Origin: Phycisphaerae bacterium
GTDB taxonomy: Bacteria > Planctomycetota > Phycisphaerae > UBA1845 > Fen-1342
Direction of reading: 5' to 3'
NCBI GenBank assembly: GCA_030428945.1
Contig: JAUIEC010000007.1
Coordinates: forward strand, 124,001-188,000
DNA: 64,000 nucleotides
The translations under genes were made by a program, and so were the position numbers. Below the pieces are notes generated by a model. It made no database searches. It was not told the origin of the DNA and was given only the letters and a program-made list of their open reading frames with translations. Positions 34,787-44,350 of this stretch are shown piece by piece. Positions within the stretch are counted from its first letter, which is position 1. Every line of letters starts with the position of its first letter.

Positions 34787-36370
34787 ATGCGTGCAGCCTG
34801 GTTTGTCGTATCGCTGGCCGTCGCGGCCGCCACGTTCGCCCCGGCCGAGATTCAACCCGCCGAAGGCAGCATGCTGAACCGGACGCACGTGCTGTTCACC
34901 TGGGACGTGGTGCCGGGTGCCGTCAGCTACGACCTGCAGGTGGTCGTGGACGACGGCAGTCCGGATCCGTTCGCCGGTCCGGTGGTGGCGAGCGTGTCGA
35001 GTGCGCTGCCGGAGTCGGTCGTGACCAGCGGCCTGGTGTTCGGCGAGGACTACGCCTGGCGTGTCCGGGGCGTGACCGGGGGTGGGCCGCTCGCGTGGGA
35101 GAGCACCAATCGGATGTCGACGCTGCCGCTGCCGGGCTACGCCCCGGTGCTGAACACGTCCTACGATCCGAACGCGCTCGGCGCGCTGGAGGGGGGTGTG
35201 ACGATCCTTCCGCTGCGCGGCGGCACGGTCCCGGGCGGATTCATCGTGGCGGTGGACCGCGACGGCAACATCGTCTGGTTCATCGAGCCGGGCAGTCGGG
35301 TCAGCGATCCGCGTCTGCTGCCGAGCGGCAACGTGCTCTACATGAGTGATTTCCGCGGGTTCGAGGCGGACATCGCCGGCAACGTGGTGTGGTCCACGCC
35401 GGACGATCCGAACATGCTCGTGCATCACGAGGTCTTCCCGATGCCGGGGGGCAACCGGATGATGCTGCTGTACACCTACCACGATGTCGAGCGGTACCCG
35501 CCGGGCGACGTCAACCGCAGCGGGCGGGTGGACCTCGAAGACCTCGGCCTGCTGCTGGCGGACTTCGGATGTGCCACCTGGCCGTGCGTCGGCGACGCGG
35601 ACCTGGACATCGATGTCGACCTGGACGACCTGACGCAGGTGCTGATCAACTTCGGCGTGGACGGAGTCGAACTGCAGAAGTGGCGCGGCGACCGGGTGCT
35701 GGAACTCGACCCGAACAACAACATCGTCTGGGAGTTCGTGCTGGCCGATCACCTGGCCGAGACAGACTTCGACTATGACCACATGGCGGTCGAGCGGATC
35801 GCCGGCGGTCCGGCCGACAACTCGTACGACTGGACGCACTGCAACTCGGTGACCTACAACCCGGCCGACAACAGCGTCTACATTTCGGTCCGGAGCCTGA
35901 GCCAGGTCTGGCGGGTGGACTACGCGACGGGCGAGATCGTCTACCAGATGGGCTTCCAGATGCCGTCGGGGACGGCGGCGTTCGGTGACGGCTTCTTCTC
36001 GTTCCAGCATGCCCCGGAACTTCAGCCGAACGGCAACATCCTGCTGTTCGACAACGGCAACCGGCGGGATCGCATCGTGCATCCGAACAACAGCACCGAC
36101 ACGATCAGCCGGGCGATTGAAATCTCGTTGACGGGCAACCCGCCGACGTCGGCCAGCATCGTCTGGGAATGGGTCAGCCCGTTCTACAGTTTCGCCCTCG
36201 GCGATGCGGACCGTCTGCCGAACGGCAACACGCTGGTGGTCAACGGGACCAACGCGACCATCAGCGAAGTCGACGCCTCCGGGGACCTGGTCTGGCAGTT
36301 GACCGGTCCGGCCGGGATCGGGATCTACCGCGCCCAGCGGGTTCCGACGCTGTATCCCGGGCACCCCTAG
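34787..36370 (+). CDS. Arylsulfotransferase-like secreted protein with internal dockerin units
   Basis: A 527-residue protein with signal peptide 'MRAAWFVVSLAVAAATFAPA' and a GGAGGAAAG ribosome binding site. After a fibronectin-like domain (about 25-110) comes the propeller of the arylsulfotransferase (ASST) family: 'GGFIVAVDRDGNIVWFIEPG', 'DWTHCNSVTYNPADNSVYIS', 'FQHAPELQPNGNILLFDNGNRR'. Two dockerin-like units ('DVNRSGRVDLEDLGLLLADFG', 'DADLDIDVDLDDLTQVLINFG') sit in the middle (about 242-298), inside the propeller, rather than at the C-terminus. Sulfotransferase activity is inferred from family; the catalytic His environment (DWTHCNS) is present. Confidence 0.75.
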   Translation: MRAAWFVVSLAVAAATFAPAEIQPAEGSMLNRTHVLFTWDVVPGAVSYDLQVVVDDGSPDPFAGPVVASVSSALPESVVTSGLVFGEDYAWRVRGVTGGGPLAWESTNRMSTLPLPGYAPVLNTSYDPNALGALEGGVTILPLRGGTVPGGFIVAVDRDGNIVWFIEPGSRVSDPRLLPSGNVLYMSDFRGFEADIAGNVVWSTPDDPNMLVHHEVFPMPGGNRMMLLYTYHDVERYPPGDVNRSGRVDLEDLGLLLADFGCATWPCVGDADLDIDVDLDDLTQVLINFGVDGVELQKWRGDRVLELDPNNNIVWEFVLADHLAETDFDYDHMAVERIAGGPADNSYDWTHCNSVTYNPADNSVYISVRSLSQVWRVDYATGEIVYQMGFQMPSGTAAFGDGFFSFQHAPELQPNGNILLFDNGNRRDRIVHPNNSTDTISRAIEISLTGNPPTSASIVWEWVSPFYSFALGDADRLPNGNTLVVNGTNATISEVDASGDLVWQLTGPAGIGIYRAQRVPTLYPGHP

Positions 36371-36577
36371 TCTGCCGGGCGCCGTGCCGGCGCGGTCGAT
36401 CTCGGCTGCGCCGGCGGCGGCGGACGGTGCGCCTCTCCCGCCCCACCGCTGCCCGCATGGTGCCGGGCCGGTGGTCCCGCTAGTGTACGCAGGCAGAAGT
36501 TCGCGGATACTTTCCGTACCGTCAGCCGGGTTGCGCATCCGCGTGTTGAATCACCCGCGTTTCCTCGGGAGCAGACC

Positions 36578-38020
36578 ATGTTCAGGTTGTCGTCACGACG
36601 GTTGCCCGTTTCCCCGGCCGTGCGGTTTGCGCCCGCCCTGCTGCTGGCCGCGTGCAGCGCCCTGGCGGTCGAGCAGCCGCAGACGCTGACGGAGCGTTAC
36701 GAGCGCGACGTGCAGCGAATCGTGGCGGCGGTCCAGGCGGACAACGACGCGATGCCGCTGCTGCAGGAACTGTGTGATGACATCGGGCACCGGCTGAGCG
36801 GATCGCCGCAGCTTGACGACGCGATCCAGTGGGCGGTTCGCCGCCTGCGGGCGGCCGGGCACGACTTCGTCGGCACGGAGACGGTGATGGTCACGCAATG
36901 GATCCGGGGCGAGGAGTCGGTCGAGATGCTGGCGCCGCGGCCGATGTCAATTCCGATGCTGGGGCTGGGCGGGTCGGTCGGGACGCCGGCGGGCGGCATC
37001 ACGGCCGACGTGCTGGTGGTCAACAGCTTCGAGGAACTGCAGCAGCGTGGCAGCGAGGCCCGCGGGCGGATCGTCGTGTTCAACTTCGCGATGCCGACCG
37101 AGAATGAACGCGAGGGGGCCGGCTACGGTGCGGCCGTGCGGTATCGCTACGGCGGGGCCGGGGCGGCCGCCAAGCACGGCGCGCGGGCGGCGCTGGTGCG
37201 ATCGGTGACGACCCGCAGCCTGCAGAGCCCGCACACGGGCGGGATGGGCTACCCGGACGGTGTCGAGCAGATCCCGACGGCCGCGATCACGACCGAGTTC
37301 GCCGAGATGCTGGCCCGCCTGCAGTCGCGCGGGCAGGCGATCACGCTGCGGCTGAACATGGAGGCCCGGACGAGTCCGGCCCCGGTGCCGTCGGCCAACG
37401 TGATCGCCGAGTTGCGTGGTCGGGAGCGGCCGGACGAGATCGTCGTGATCAGCGGGCACCTGGATTCGTGGGACGTCGGGACCGGCGCGCAGGACGACGG
37501 GGCCGGGGTCGTCACGGCGATGGCGGCCTTGAACGCGTTGAAGAAGCTGGATCTGCGTCCGCGGCGGACGATCCGGGTGGTGCTGTGGACGAACGAGGAG
37601 AACGGCATCGCGGGCGGACGGACGTACAAGCAGGTGCACGCGGACGAGTTGGCGCGGCACGTGGCGGCGATCGAACTGGATTCGGGGGCGGGCGCGCCGA
37701 TCGGGTACGGGGTCGAGGCGCAGGACAAGGGCAAGCGGGCCCGGGCGATCGAGCAACTGGGGGAGATCCTGGGTCTGTGCCGCGCGGCGGGGAACCTGCC
37801 GGCGTACGAGGGCTACAGCGGGGCGGACATCCGCCCGATGCTGGACGCGGGCTTCGTGCTGCTGGGGCAGGACGCGGACATGACGCACTACTTCGACATT
37901 CACCACACGGAGGCGGACACGATCGACAAGATCGATCCCAAGGCGCTGACGAATCACGTGGCGGTGATGGCGGCGGTCTCGTACGTGATCGCGGACATGG
38001 ATGAGCGCATCGGGAACTGA
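36578..38020 (+). CDS. M28-family zinc aminopeptidase/carboxypeptidase Q-like lipoprotein
   Basis: A 480-residue protein. A lipoprotein signal 'FAPALLLAACSA' places Cys near residue 26. The catalytic domain has the M28 metal ligands in 'ISGHLDSWDVGTGAQDDGAG' (about 290-309), 'LWTNEENGIAGG' (about 337-348) and 'THYFDIHHTEADT' (about 442-454), with a PA-like insert between (about 120-250). The layout resembles carboxypeptidase Q / PGCP enzymes that hydrolyse dipeptides and N-blocked peptides. It probably sits at the envelope and completes protein digestion begun by secreted proteases. Signal GGGAGC lies 9 nt before the ATG. Confidence 0.85.
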   Translation: MFRLSSRRLPVSPAVRFAPALLLAACSALAVEQPQTLTERYERDVQRIVAAVQADNDAMPLLQELCDDIGHRLSGSPQLDDAIQWAVRRLRAAGHDFVGTETVMVTQWIRGEESVEMLAPRPMSIPMLGLGGSVGTPAGGITADVLVVNSFEELQQRGSEARGRIVVFNFAMPTENEREGAGYGAAVRYRYGGAGAAAKHGARAALVRSVTTRSLQSPHTGGMGYPDGVEQIPTAAITTEFAEMLARLQSRGQAITLRLNMEARTSPAPVPSANVIAELRGRERPDEIVVISGHLDSWDVGTGAQDDGAGVVTAMAALNALKKLDLRPRRTIRVVLWTNEENGIAGGRTYKQVHADELARHVAAIELDSGAGAPIGYGVEAQDKGKRARAIEQLGEILGLCRAAGNLPAYEGYSGADIRPMLDAGFVLLGQDADMTHYFDIHHTEADTIDKIDPKALTNHVAVMAAVSYVIADMDERIGN

Positions 38021-38298
38021 GGGAGCGCAACGCTGATGTTGCGTTGCGGCGCGGTGCCGCCTGCTTCCCCGGAGTAGGTTCCGCCGGCCGGCTATCCTGC
38101 TCACAAGTCGTGGCCGGGGCGACCTGACGGACGCAGGGTGTTGGAATCGCGCCCTCCGTTCCGCCCGAGGGACCGCCATGTGCCCATATTACCGGACTGA
38201 AGATTCTCGAAGATTTAACACGCGCACAGGGCATGGACTGCGACGTAAATTGGAGAGCCTCCGACCAAGAGTTGTATTCAAATCATGGGAGCACCGTC

Positions 38299-41208
38299 GT
38301 GAACCTGAGACTGATCCGGGCAGCGTTGTCGCTTGTAATGTTCACCAGTCTGTGTGCGGCGCAGACAACGCTGTACGTCGATGACGATGCCCCGGGCGAT
38401 CCCGGGCCGGGTGATGTCGGCAGCAGCGATCCGCTGGAAGACGGCAGCAGCGGGCACCCGTTCGACGCGATCCAGGAAGCGATCGATGCGGCCGTGGCGG
38501 GCGACACGGTGCTGGTGCGGGATGGGCTGTACAGCGGGAACGGCAATGTTGCGCTGAACTTCGGCGGCAAGGACCTGACGGTCCGCGGGCAGAACGGTGC
38601 CGCGTTCACCACGCTCGACGGTGGCTCGGCGGATCGGCTGTTCGTCTTCGAGAACGGCGAGACATCGGCGTCGCTGGTCGAGGGCCTGACGCTGACGGGT
38701 GGCGATGCCCGTTCTCCGCTGCTGTGCGGCGGGGCCGTCTACTGCGTCGGTGCCAGTCCCCGGTTCGAGGACTGCATCATTCGGAACAACGAGAACGGCG
38801 GGACCTCGGATTTCAGTTGTCACGGCGGTGCCGGGGTCTACCTGTTCAACTCGGCGAGCGTCTTCTCGGGCTGTCGCTTCATCGAGAATCTCGGCAAGCG
38901 CGAAGGCGATGAGTTCCTGGAGTTCAACGCTTCGGGCGGGGCGATCTATGCCGAGCAGTCGACGCTGACCCTGCTGGACTGCGACTTCGTCGGCAACCGG
39001 ACCGGTGAACGGGGAACGGATGGCATCGGCGGCGCGGTCGCCCTGCAGACCTGCACGGCGACGATCGCGCGCTGTACGTTCACCGACAACCTGGGTGGCG
39101 ACGGCGGCTGGCGCTGGCCGGGGAATTCCGCGATTGCCAACGGCGACGGTGCCTCCGGCGGCGCGATCGGCGCGGTGGACTCGGACCTGCTGGTGGAGGA
39201 CTGCGCGTTTTCGGGCAACCAGGGTGGCGAGGGCGCCAACGGCGACGAAGACCTGGACGGGCGCGACGGCGGGGACGGCGGCGCGATCTACCTGGACAAC
39301 ACGACCGCGACGATTCGTCGCTGCGCGTTCCGGCAGAACCGGACCGGGCGGGGCGGACGGGCCGGGCTGTTCTTCGGTGACGGAGGTGACGGTGGCGACG
39401 GCGGCGCGCTCTATGCCGGGGCGGGCTCGCAGGTGACGCTGGTCAACGTGCTCCTGGCCGGCAACCTGGCGCGGATCGAGGGCGAGGCGCGGCAGAGCCT
39501 GCCGGGGATGCCGGGCGTGGCGGGTGCGGTGGCGGCCGATGGGGCGACCACCGTTGAGATGATCAACGCGACGCTGGTGGACAACCGCGCGCCCAGCGAT
39601 CTGCCGGGTGCGGATGTCTTCCGGGTCGATTCGCTCGCCAGTATCAGCGTCGTGAACGCGATCGTCCGCGGGCCGTTCGACCTGCTGTCCGACGGTGGCG
39701 GGTCGCTGACGATGACCTACAGCAACGTCGAGGGCGGCTTCGCCGGGACCGGCAACTTTGACGGTGATCCGGCGTTCCGGGATGCGGACGGCGTTGACGA
39801 CGACCCGGCCACGCACGGCGACAACGACTTCCATCCCGTGTACGGCGCTTCGGGGAATGATGCCGGCAACAACCTGGCGCTGCCGGCCGGGACAACGCTG
39901 GACATCGAGGGCGGTGCCCGCCTCGTGGATGATCCGAACGCGGCCGATGCGGGCGCGGGGACGGCGCCCTTCGTCGACCTGGGTGCCTACGAGACCAACA
40001 ACGGTCTGCCGAATGACTGCGACCTGCCCTGGGATCCGAACCAGGACTGCAACGGCAACGGCATCAAGGACGGGTGCGACGCGCTGGTGGCCGACTGCAA
40101 CGGCAACGGCATTCCGGACGACTGTGATCTCTCGGCGGGGACGAGCCTGGACTGCAACGGGAACGGGCAGCCGGACGAGTGCGAAACGGAGATGAACGAC
40201 TGCAACAACAACGGGATTCCGGATGACTGCGACGTCGCGCTGCTGGACTGCAACGGCAACGGCATTCCGGATGACTGCGACGCGGTGGACAACGACTGCA
40301 ACGGGAACGGTGTTCCGGACGAGTGCGACGTGACCAGCGGCGTGAGTTCGGACTGCAACCAGGACGGGATCAGCGACGACTGCCAGGTGCGGTCCCCCCT
40401 GGGCGGTTACGGCCTGCAGTTCGATGGTGCTGCGCGGCTGGACTTCCCCGGCGGCGCGGTCTACCGGATCATGTCCGGTCCGGTGACGATCGAAGCGCGG
40501 GTCCACCTGGCGGACGTGTCCGGCTCGCAGACGATCGTCCGCAAGCACGGCAACAACTACTGGCTGCGGGTCGTCGATGGTGCGATCCTGTTCGGATTCC
40601 GCAGCAACAACCCGTACTCCTACGAGACCGGTCCGGTCGTGACGGCGGAGACGTGGGAGCACATCGCGGTGGTGTACCAGTTCGGGACGGACACGATCAG
40701 CGTCTACCTGAACGGGCAGGTCGTGCCGGGCACGTGGACGGCGCCGCCGGCGGGTAACCCGGCGACCAACAACCAGCCGCTCTACATCGGGAACAACGAC
40801 AACCAGGTCAGCGGCCTGAACGGGATCGTCGACGAGGTGCGCGTCTGGAACGTGGCCCGCACGCAGGGCGAGATCCAGGGTGCGGCGGCGGAACTGATCG
40901 ACCCGGCGACCCCGGGGCTGGTGGCGTACTGCCGATTCGACGAAGGTTCGGGGGCGAACACGCGGGAGGAAATCCAGCCGTTCGGCGGGCTGCTGCCGAG
41001 CGGTGCCGACTGGGTGGTGCTGGTGGACTGCAGTTGTGCCGACACCAATGGTGACGGCGTGGTCGACCTGGCCGACCTGGCGGTGATCCTGAGCAACTTC
41101 GGTGGGAGCGGGGCGCTGGCGGACGGTGATGTGACCGGCGACGGGACGATCGACCTGTTCGACCTGGCCCGCGTGCTGGCCGAGTTCGGAACGACCTGCG
41201 CGCCCTGA
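38299..41208 (+). CDS. Beta-helix/LamG surface protein with dockerin tail
   Basis: A 969-residue protein. GTG at 38299 with GGGAG upstream gives a signal peptide 'MNLRLIRAALSLVMFTSLCAA'. The order of regions is: 'TLYVDDDAPGDPGPG' and right-handed beta-helix repeats (about 40-560), 'CNGNGIPDDCD'-type Ca-binding repeats (about 584-695), a LamG/concanavalin-like domain (about 704-877, 'YGLQFDGAARLDFPGG', 'NNYWLRVVDGAILFGF'), and two dockerin-like units (about 912-968). It shares its architecture with the split gene at 9902-15681. An extracellular carbohydrate-binding or adhesive role is plausible. Confidence 0.8.
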   Translation: MNLRLIRAALSLVMFTSLCAAQTTLYVDDDAPGDPGPGDVGSSDPLEDGSSGHPFDAIQEAIDAAVAGDTVLVRDGLYSGNGNVALNFGGKDLTVRGQNGAAFTTLDGGSADRLFVFENGETSASLVEGLTLTGGDARSPLLCGGAVYCVGASPRFEDCIIRNNENGGTSDFSCHGGAGVYLFNSASVFSGCRFIENLGKREGDEFLEFNASGGAIYAEQSTLTLLDCDFVGNRTGERGTDGIGGAVALQTCTATIARCTFTDNLGGDGGWRWPGNSAIANGDGASGGAIGAVDSDLLVEDCAFSGNQGGEGANGDEDLDGRDGGDGGAIYLDNTTATIRRCAFRQNRTGRGGRAGLFFGDGGDGGDGGALYAGAGSQVTLVNVLLAGNLARIEGEARQSLPGMPGVAGAVAADGATTVEMINATLVDNRAPSDLPGADVFRVDSLASISVVNAIVRGPFDLLSDGGGSLTMTYSNVEGGFAGTGNFDGDPAFRDADGVDDDPATHGDNDFHPVYGASGNDAGNNLALPAGTTLDIEGGARLVDDPNAADAGAGTAPFVDLGAYETNNGLPNDCDLPWDPNQDCNGNGIKDGCDALVADCNGNGIPDDCDLSAGTSLDCNGNGQPDECETEMNDCNNNGIPDDCDVALLDCNGNGIPDDCDAVDNDCNGNGVPDECDVTSGVSSDCNQDGISDDCQVRSPLGGYGLQFDGAARLDFPGGAVYRIMSGPVTIEARVHLADVSGSQTIVRKHGNNYWLRVVDGAILFGFRSNNPYSYETGPVVTAETWEHIAVVYQFGTDTISVYLNGQVVPGTWTAPPAGNPATNNQPLYIGNNDNQVSGLNGIVDEVRVWNVARTQGEIQGAAAELIDPATPGLVAYCRFDEGSGANTREEIQPFGGLLPSGADWVVLVDCSCADTNGDGVVDLADLAVILSNFGGSGALADGDVTGDGTIDLFDLARVLAEFGTTCAP

Positions 41209-41694
41209 CGCGGCGGTTGCGTACGCCATCGGAGGCGGGTCCGCGGTCGGCTGCGATGCTTGCGGTTGACGGCGCGCGTGCCCAGCGCAGGCGAGCGGGC
41301 CGGGGGCGGGTTGCCACCCCCGGCTGCCGCCGCCGTTTCCCTGATTTCCTCGTGTCAGAACATACGCTGTCCGTTCATTCGGTCATCCGGCCACATTCGT
41401 TCGCCAGCCGCTGGCTGCGTCGCCTGAGAAACAGACGCCCTGGATCCAAAGCCACCCCAGTCTAGGCGACCTAGTCAAGGGTCCCGAGTGTCCCGAACGG
41501 GGGATCCCGCGGCGTCCGAGCGAGGGTGCCTCGGTTGCGATGCCGATGTCGCAACCGATACGATGCGCGGTACAGACGGCCGCGCCGTTCCGCCTTCGGC
41601 GGTCTCGTCGAAGCCAACGGCCGCTCCTGCTTTGGGCAGCTGCGCCACCCACCACCTGCTGGGCGGCGCGACCGAAGTAGAGGAGCGTCTTACC
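41209..41694. other. 486-bp intergenic region before the cytochrome gene
   Basis: No gene is supported. AGAGGAG at about 41680 is the ribosome binding site of the next gene. No clear promoter consensus or repeat was seen. Confidence 0.45.
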
Positions 41695-44244
41695 ATGTCG
41701 AATCTCACCCTTCGTGATGACCGTTGCCGTGTGGTTGCAGTTGTGGGCCTGGGAGTTCTCGTTGCCGGACTTGTGCCGCCGGTCGCGGGGCGGCCGACGA
41801 TTCGGCGGGCGTTCTTCGACGAATACCCGCAGACAGTCGGGACGACGCTGGACACGCTGATCAGCCAGGCCGATCACTGCGGCGTGTGCCACTACGACTT
41901 TACCGGCGGCGGGCTGAAGAACCCGTACGGGATGCGGCTGGAAGAGGTGCTGGGTGGTTTTCCGAGCAACCCGAACGGTCGCCGGCAGGCGGTGGCGTCG
42001 ATCGAGCTCGAGGATCCGGACGGGGACGGTTTCAGTTCGCTGATCGAGGCGACGGACCTGGCGAACTTCAGCAACACGCCGACGTTTCCGGGGCTGACCC
42101 CGGCCCTGCTGGCGAACGTCAGTAACGTGGACACGGCGGAGATCCTGACCTCGCTGCTGCCGGGGACGGGCAGCGACACCGACCCGCCCGAGGTCACGCT
42201 GCTGTCACCGAACGGCGGCGAGACGGTGACCGGCAACCAGGGGACGACGATCACCTGGACGGCGACGGACCCGAGCGGCATCGCCGGGCTGGACCTGTAC
42301 CTGTCGTATGACGGCGGGCTGAACTACGAACCGCTGGCGCTGGGCGTCGCCAACGGCGGCAGCCTGACCTGGTACCCGCCGAACCGGCCGACGGCGGCCG
42401 CGACGATCCGGATCGTGGCGATCGACAACCTGTTCAACGAGGGCAGCGACGACAGCGACAGCGTGTTCGCGATCGTTTCTCCGCCGGGCGGGATCGTTCC
42501 GACGACGCTGCGGGATTTCGACCTGCCGGGGAGCCAGCCGTTCGAGGCGGGGATCCTGAATCCGCCGGAGGCGTGCGTGGCGTGCCATGGGAACTACGAC
42601 GCGGCGGTCGAGCCGTATTCGAACTGGCAGGGCAGCATGATGTCGCACGCGTCGCGTGACCTGCTGATGGAGGCGACGATGGTGATCGCCAACCAGGACG
42701 CGCCGGACTCGGGTGACCTGTGCCTGCGGTGCCACATGCCGCGCGGCTGGCTGCAGGGTCGCTCGGTGCCGACCGACGGGAGTGCCCTGCTGGCGACCGA
42801 CATGAGCGGCGTCTCGTGCGACCTGTGCCACCGGCTGGTGGATCCGTTCTACGATCCGGCCGAGAACCCGGTCGAGGATGCGGCGATTCTGGCGGCGCTT
42901 CGGAACCCGACGACGGACGTGGGGGTCGGCATGTACACGGTCGATCCGACCGGGGCGCGGCGTGGTCCGTTCACCGACGCGGACAGCGGGCACCCGGTGC
43001 TGGTCTCGCCCTACCACCGCGAGGCGGCGTTGTGCGGCACGTGCCACGACGTGAGCAATCCGGCCTTCGACCGGGATCCGAACGGGCACTACAGTCCGAA
43101 CGCGTTCGACACGCCGAACACGGCGTTCTCGTCGCACCACATGGCGCCGGTCGAGCGGACGTACAGCGAGTGGTTCTACAGCGCGTACAACACGCCGGAG
43201 GGGGTCTACGCGCCGGACCTGGGCGGGAACCGGGACTTCGTGGCGACCTGCCAGGACTGCCACATGCGGGACGTGACGGGACAGGCGGCCAGCTTCGGGA
43301 ATCCGCCGACGCGGAACGACCTGCCGCTGCATGACATGACCGGCGGCAGCACGTGGTATCCGAGCCTGCTGCCGAGCCTGTTCCCGGGCGAGGTCAACCC
43401 GACCGCGATCCAGGCCGGAATCGACCGGGCCCGGTACCTGCTGCAGCACGCGGCCGACCTGGAGGCCGAGCAGGTGGGCGGGCAGTTGCAGGTGACGGTG
43501 ACGAACGAGACGGGGCACAAGCTGCCGACGGGTTACCCGGAGGGTCGGCGGATGTGGCTGAACGTGCGGTTCCTGAACGCGGTGGGCGACGTGGTGGCCG
43601 AGTCGGCGGCGTACGATCCGAACACGGGCGTGCTGGACCATTCGGGCACGGCGAAGGTCTACGAGATCAAACCGGGCCTGGATTCCCTGCTGGCTTCGCT
43701 GGTGGGAACGGCCCCGGGTCCGTCGTTCCACTTCGTGCTGAACAACACGGTGGCGAAGGACAACCGGATTCCGCCGCGGGGCTTCACGAACGCGGCGTAC
43801 GAGGCGTTCGGCGGTCCGCCGGTCGGTCACAGCTATGCGGACGGGCAGTACTGGGATGACACGCTGTACGCGATTCCGCCCGGGGCGACGTCGGCGGAGG
43901 TGACGCTGTACTACCAGAGCACGAGCAAGGAATTCATCGAGTTCCTGCGGGACGAGAACACGACCAACGACGTCGGGCAGCAGTTGTATGACCTGTGGGC
44001 CAACAACGGCAAGTGCCCGCCCGAGCAGATGGCGCAGGAGACGGTCACGCTGACGCCGCCGCCGCCGGGCGACTGTGACGGCAACGGCGTGGTCGACTAC
44101 CAGGACTTCGTGGACCTGATCGACTGCCTGACCGGTCCGGGCGGAACGCTCGGGTCCGGGTGCGGGTGCTTCGACCTGCAGGCGGACGAGAGTGTCGACC
44201 TGGCGGACGTGCTGGTGTTTCAGCAGGTGTTCCCGGGAGACTAG
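41695..44244 (+). CDS. Hexahaem cytochrome c with Ig-like domain and dockerin-like tail
   Basis: An 849-residue protein with an N-terminal hydrophobic segment (about 12-32). Six c-type haem motifs are at residues 62 (CGVCH), 294 (CVACH), 343 (CLRCH), 375 (CDLCH), 447 (CGTCH) and 519 (CQDCH). An Ig-like 'VTLLSPNGGETVTGNQGTTITWTATD' module (about 165-190 onward) separates haem 1 from haems 2-6, which lie in a cytochrome c554-like region. The C-terminal ~50 residues are a diverged dockerin-like pair ('GDCDGNGVVDYQDFVDLIDCL', 'LQADESVDLADVLVFQQVF'). It is likely periplasmic or extracellular electron transfer; the redox partner is unknown. GAGGAG lies 11 nt before the ATG. Confidence 0.85.
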   Translation: MSNLTLRDDRCRVVAVVGLGVLVAGLVPPVAGRPTIRRAFFDEYPQTVGTTLDTLISQADHCGVCHYDFTGGGLKNPYGMRLEEVLGGFPSNPNGRRQAVASIELEDPDGDGFSSLIEATDLANFSNTPTFPGLTPALLANVSNVDTAEILTSLLPGTGSDTDPPEVTLLSPNGGETVTGNQGTTITWTATDPSGIAGLDLYLSYDGGLNYEPLALGVANGGSLTWYPPNRPTAAATIRIVAIDNLFNEGSDDSDSVFAIVSPPGGIVPTTLRDFDLPGSQPFEAGILNPPEACVACHGNYDAAVEPYSNWQGSMMSHASRDLLMEATMVIANQDAPDSGDLCLRCHMPRGWLQGRSVPTDGSALLATDMSGVSCDLCHRLVDPFYDPAENPVEDAAILAALRNPTTDVGVGMYTVDPTGARRGPFTDADSGHPVLVSPYHREAALCGTCHDVSNPAFDRDPNGHYSPNAFDTPNTAFSSHHMAPVERTYSEWFYSAYNTPEGVYAPDLGGNRDFVATCQDCHMRDVTGQAASFGNPPTRNDLPLHDMTGGSTWYPSLLPSLFPGEVNPTAIQAGIDRARYLLQHAADLEAEQVGGQLQVTVTNETGHKLPTGYPEGRRMWLNVRFLNAVGDVVAESAAYDPNTGVLDHSGTAKVYEIKPGLDSLLASLVGTAPGPSFHFVLNNTVAKDNRIPPRGFTNAAYEAFGGPPVGHSYADGQYWDDTLYAIPPGATSAEVTLYYQSTSKEFIEFLRDENTTNDVGQQLYDLWANNGKCPPEQMAQETVTLTPPPPGDCDGNGVVDYQDFVDLIDCLTGPGGTLGSGCGCFDLQADESVDLADVLVFQQVFPGD

Positions 44245-44255
44245 GGGCCGGGGAA

Positions 44256-44283
44256 GGGAACAGGGAACAGGGAACAGGGAACC
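44256..44283. repeat. Heptanucleotide tandem repeat (GGGAACA)
   Basis: Four copies of a 7-bp unit (GGGAACA, last copy GGGAACC) lie between convergent genes. The same unit recurs at 54671-54693 (three copies) and, inverted, at 59251-59267 (two copies). Confidence 0.75.
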
Positions 44284-44350
44284 GGGCACCGGGTCCGCGA
44301 TCGGGGGCGTGGGGGTTGGTTCCCGTGCGTGGAGAAGACGCTGCGGGTGA

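Noticed and set aside
38278-41229. A 983-residue minus-strand frame opposite the beta-helix/LamG gene
   Set aside because: Mirror of repeats in the real gene; it has no signal peptide and an Arg/Val/Gln-rich composition.
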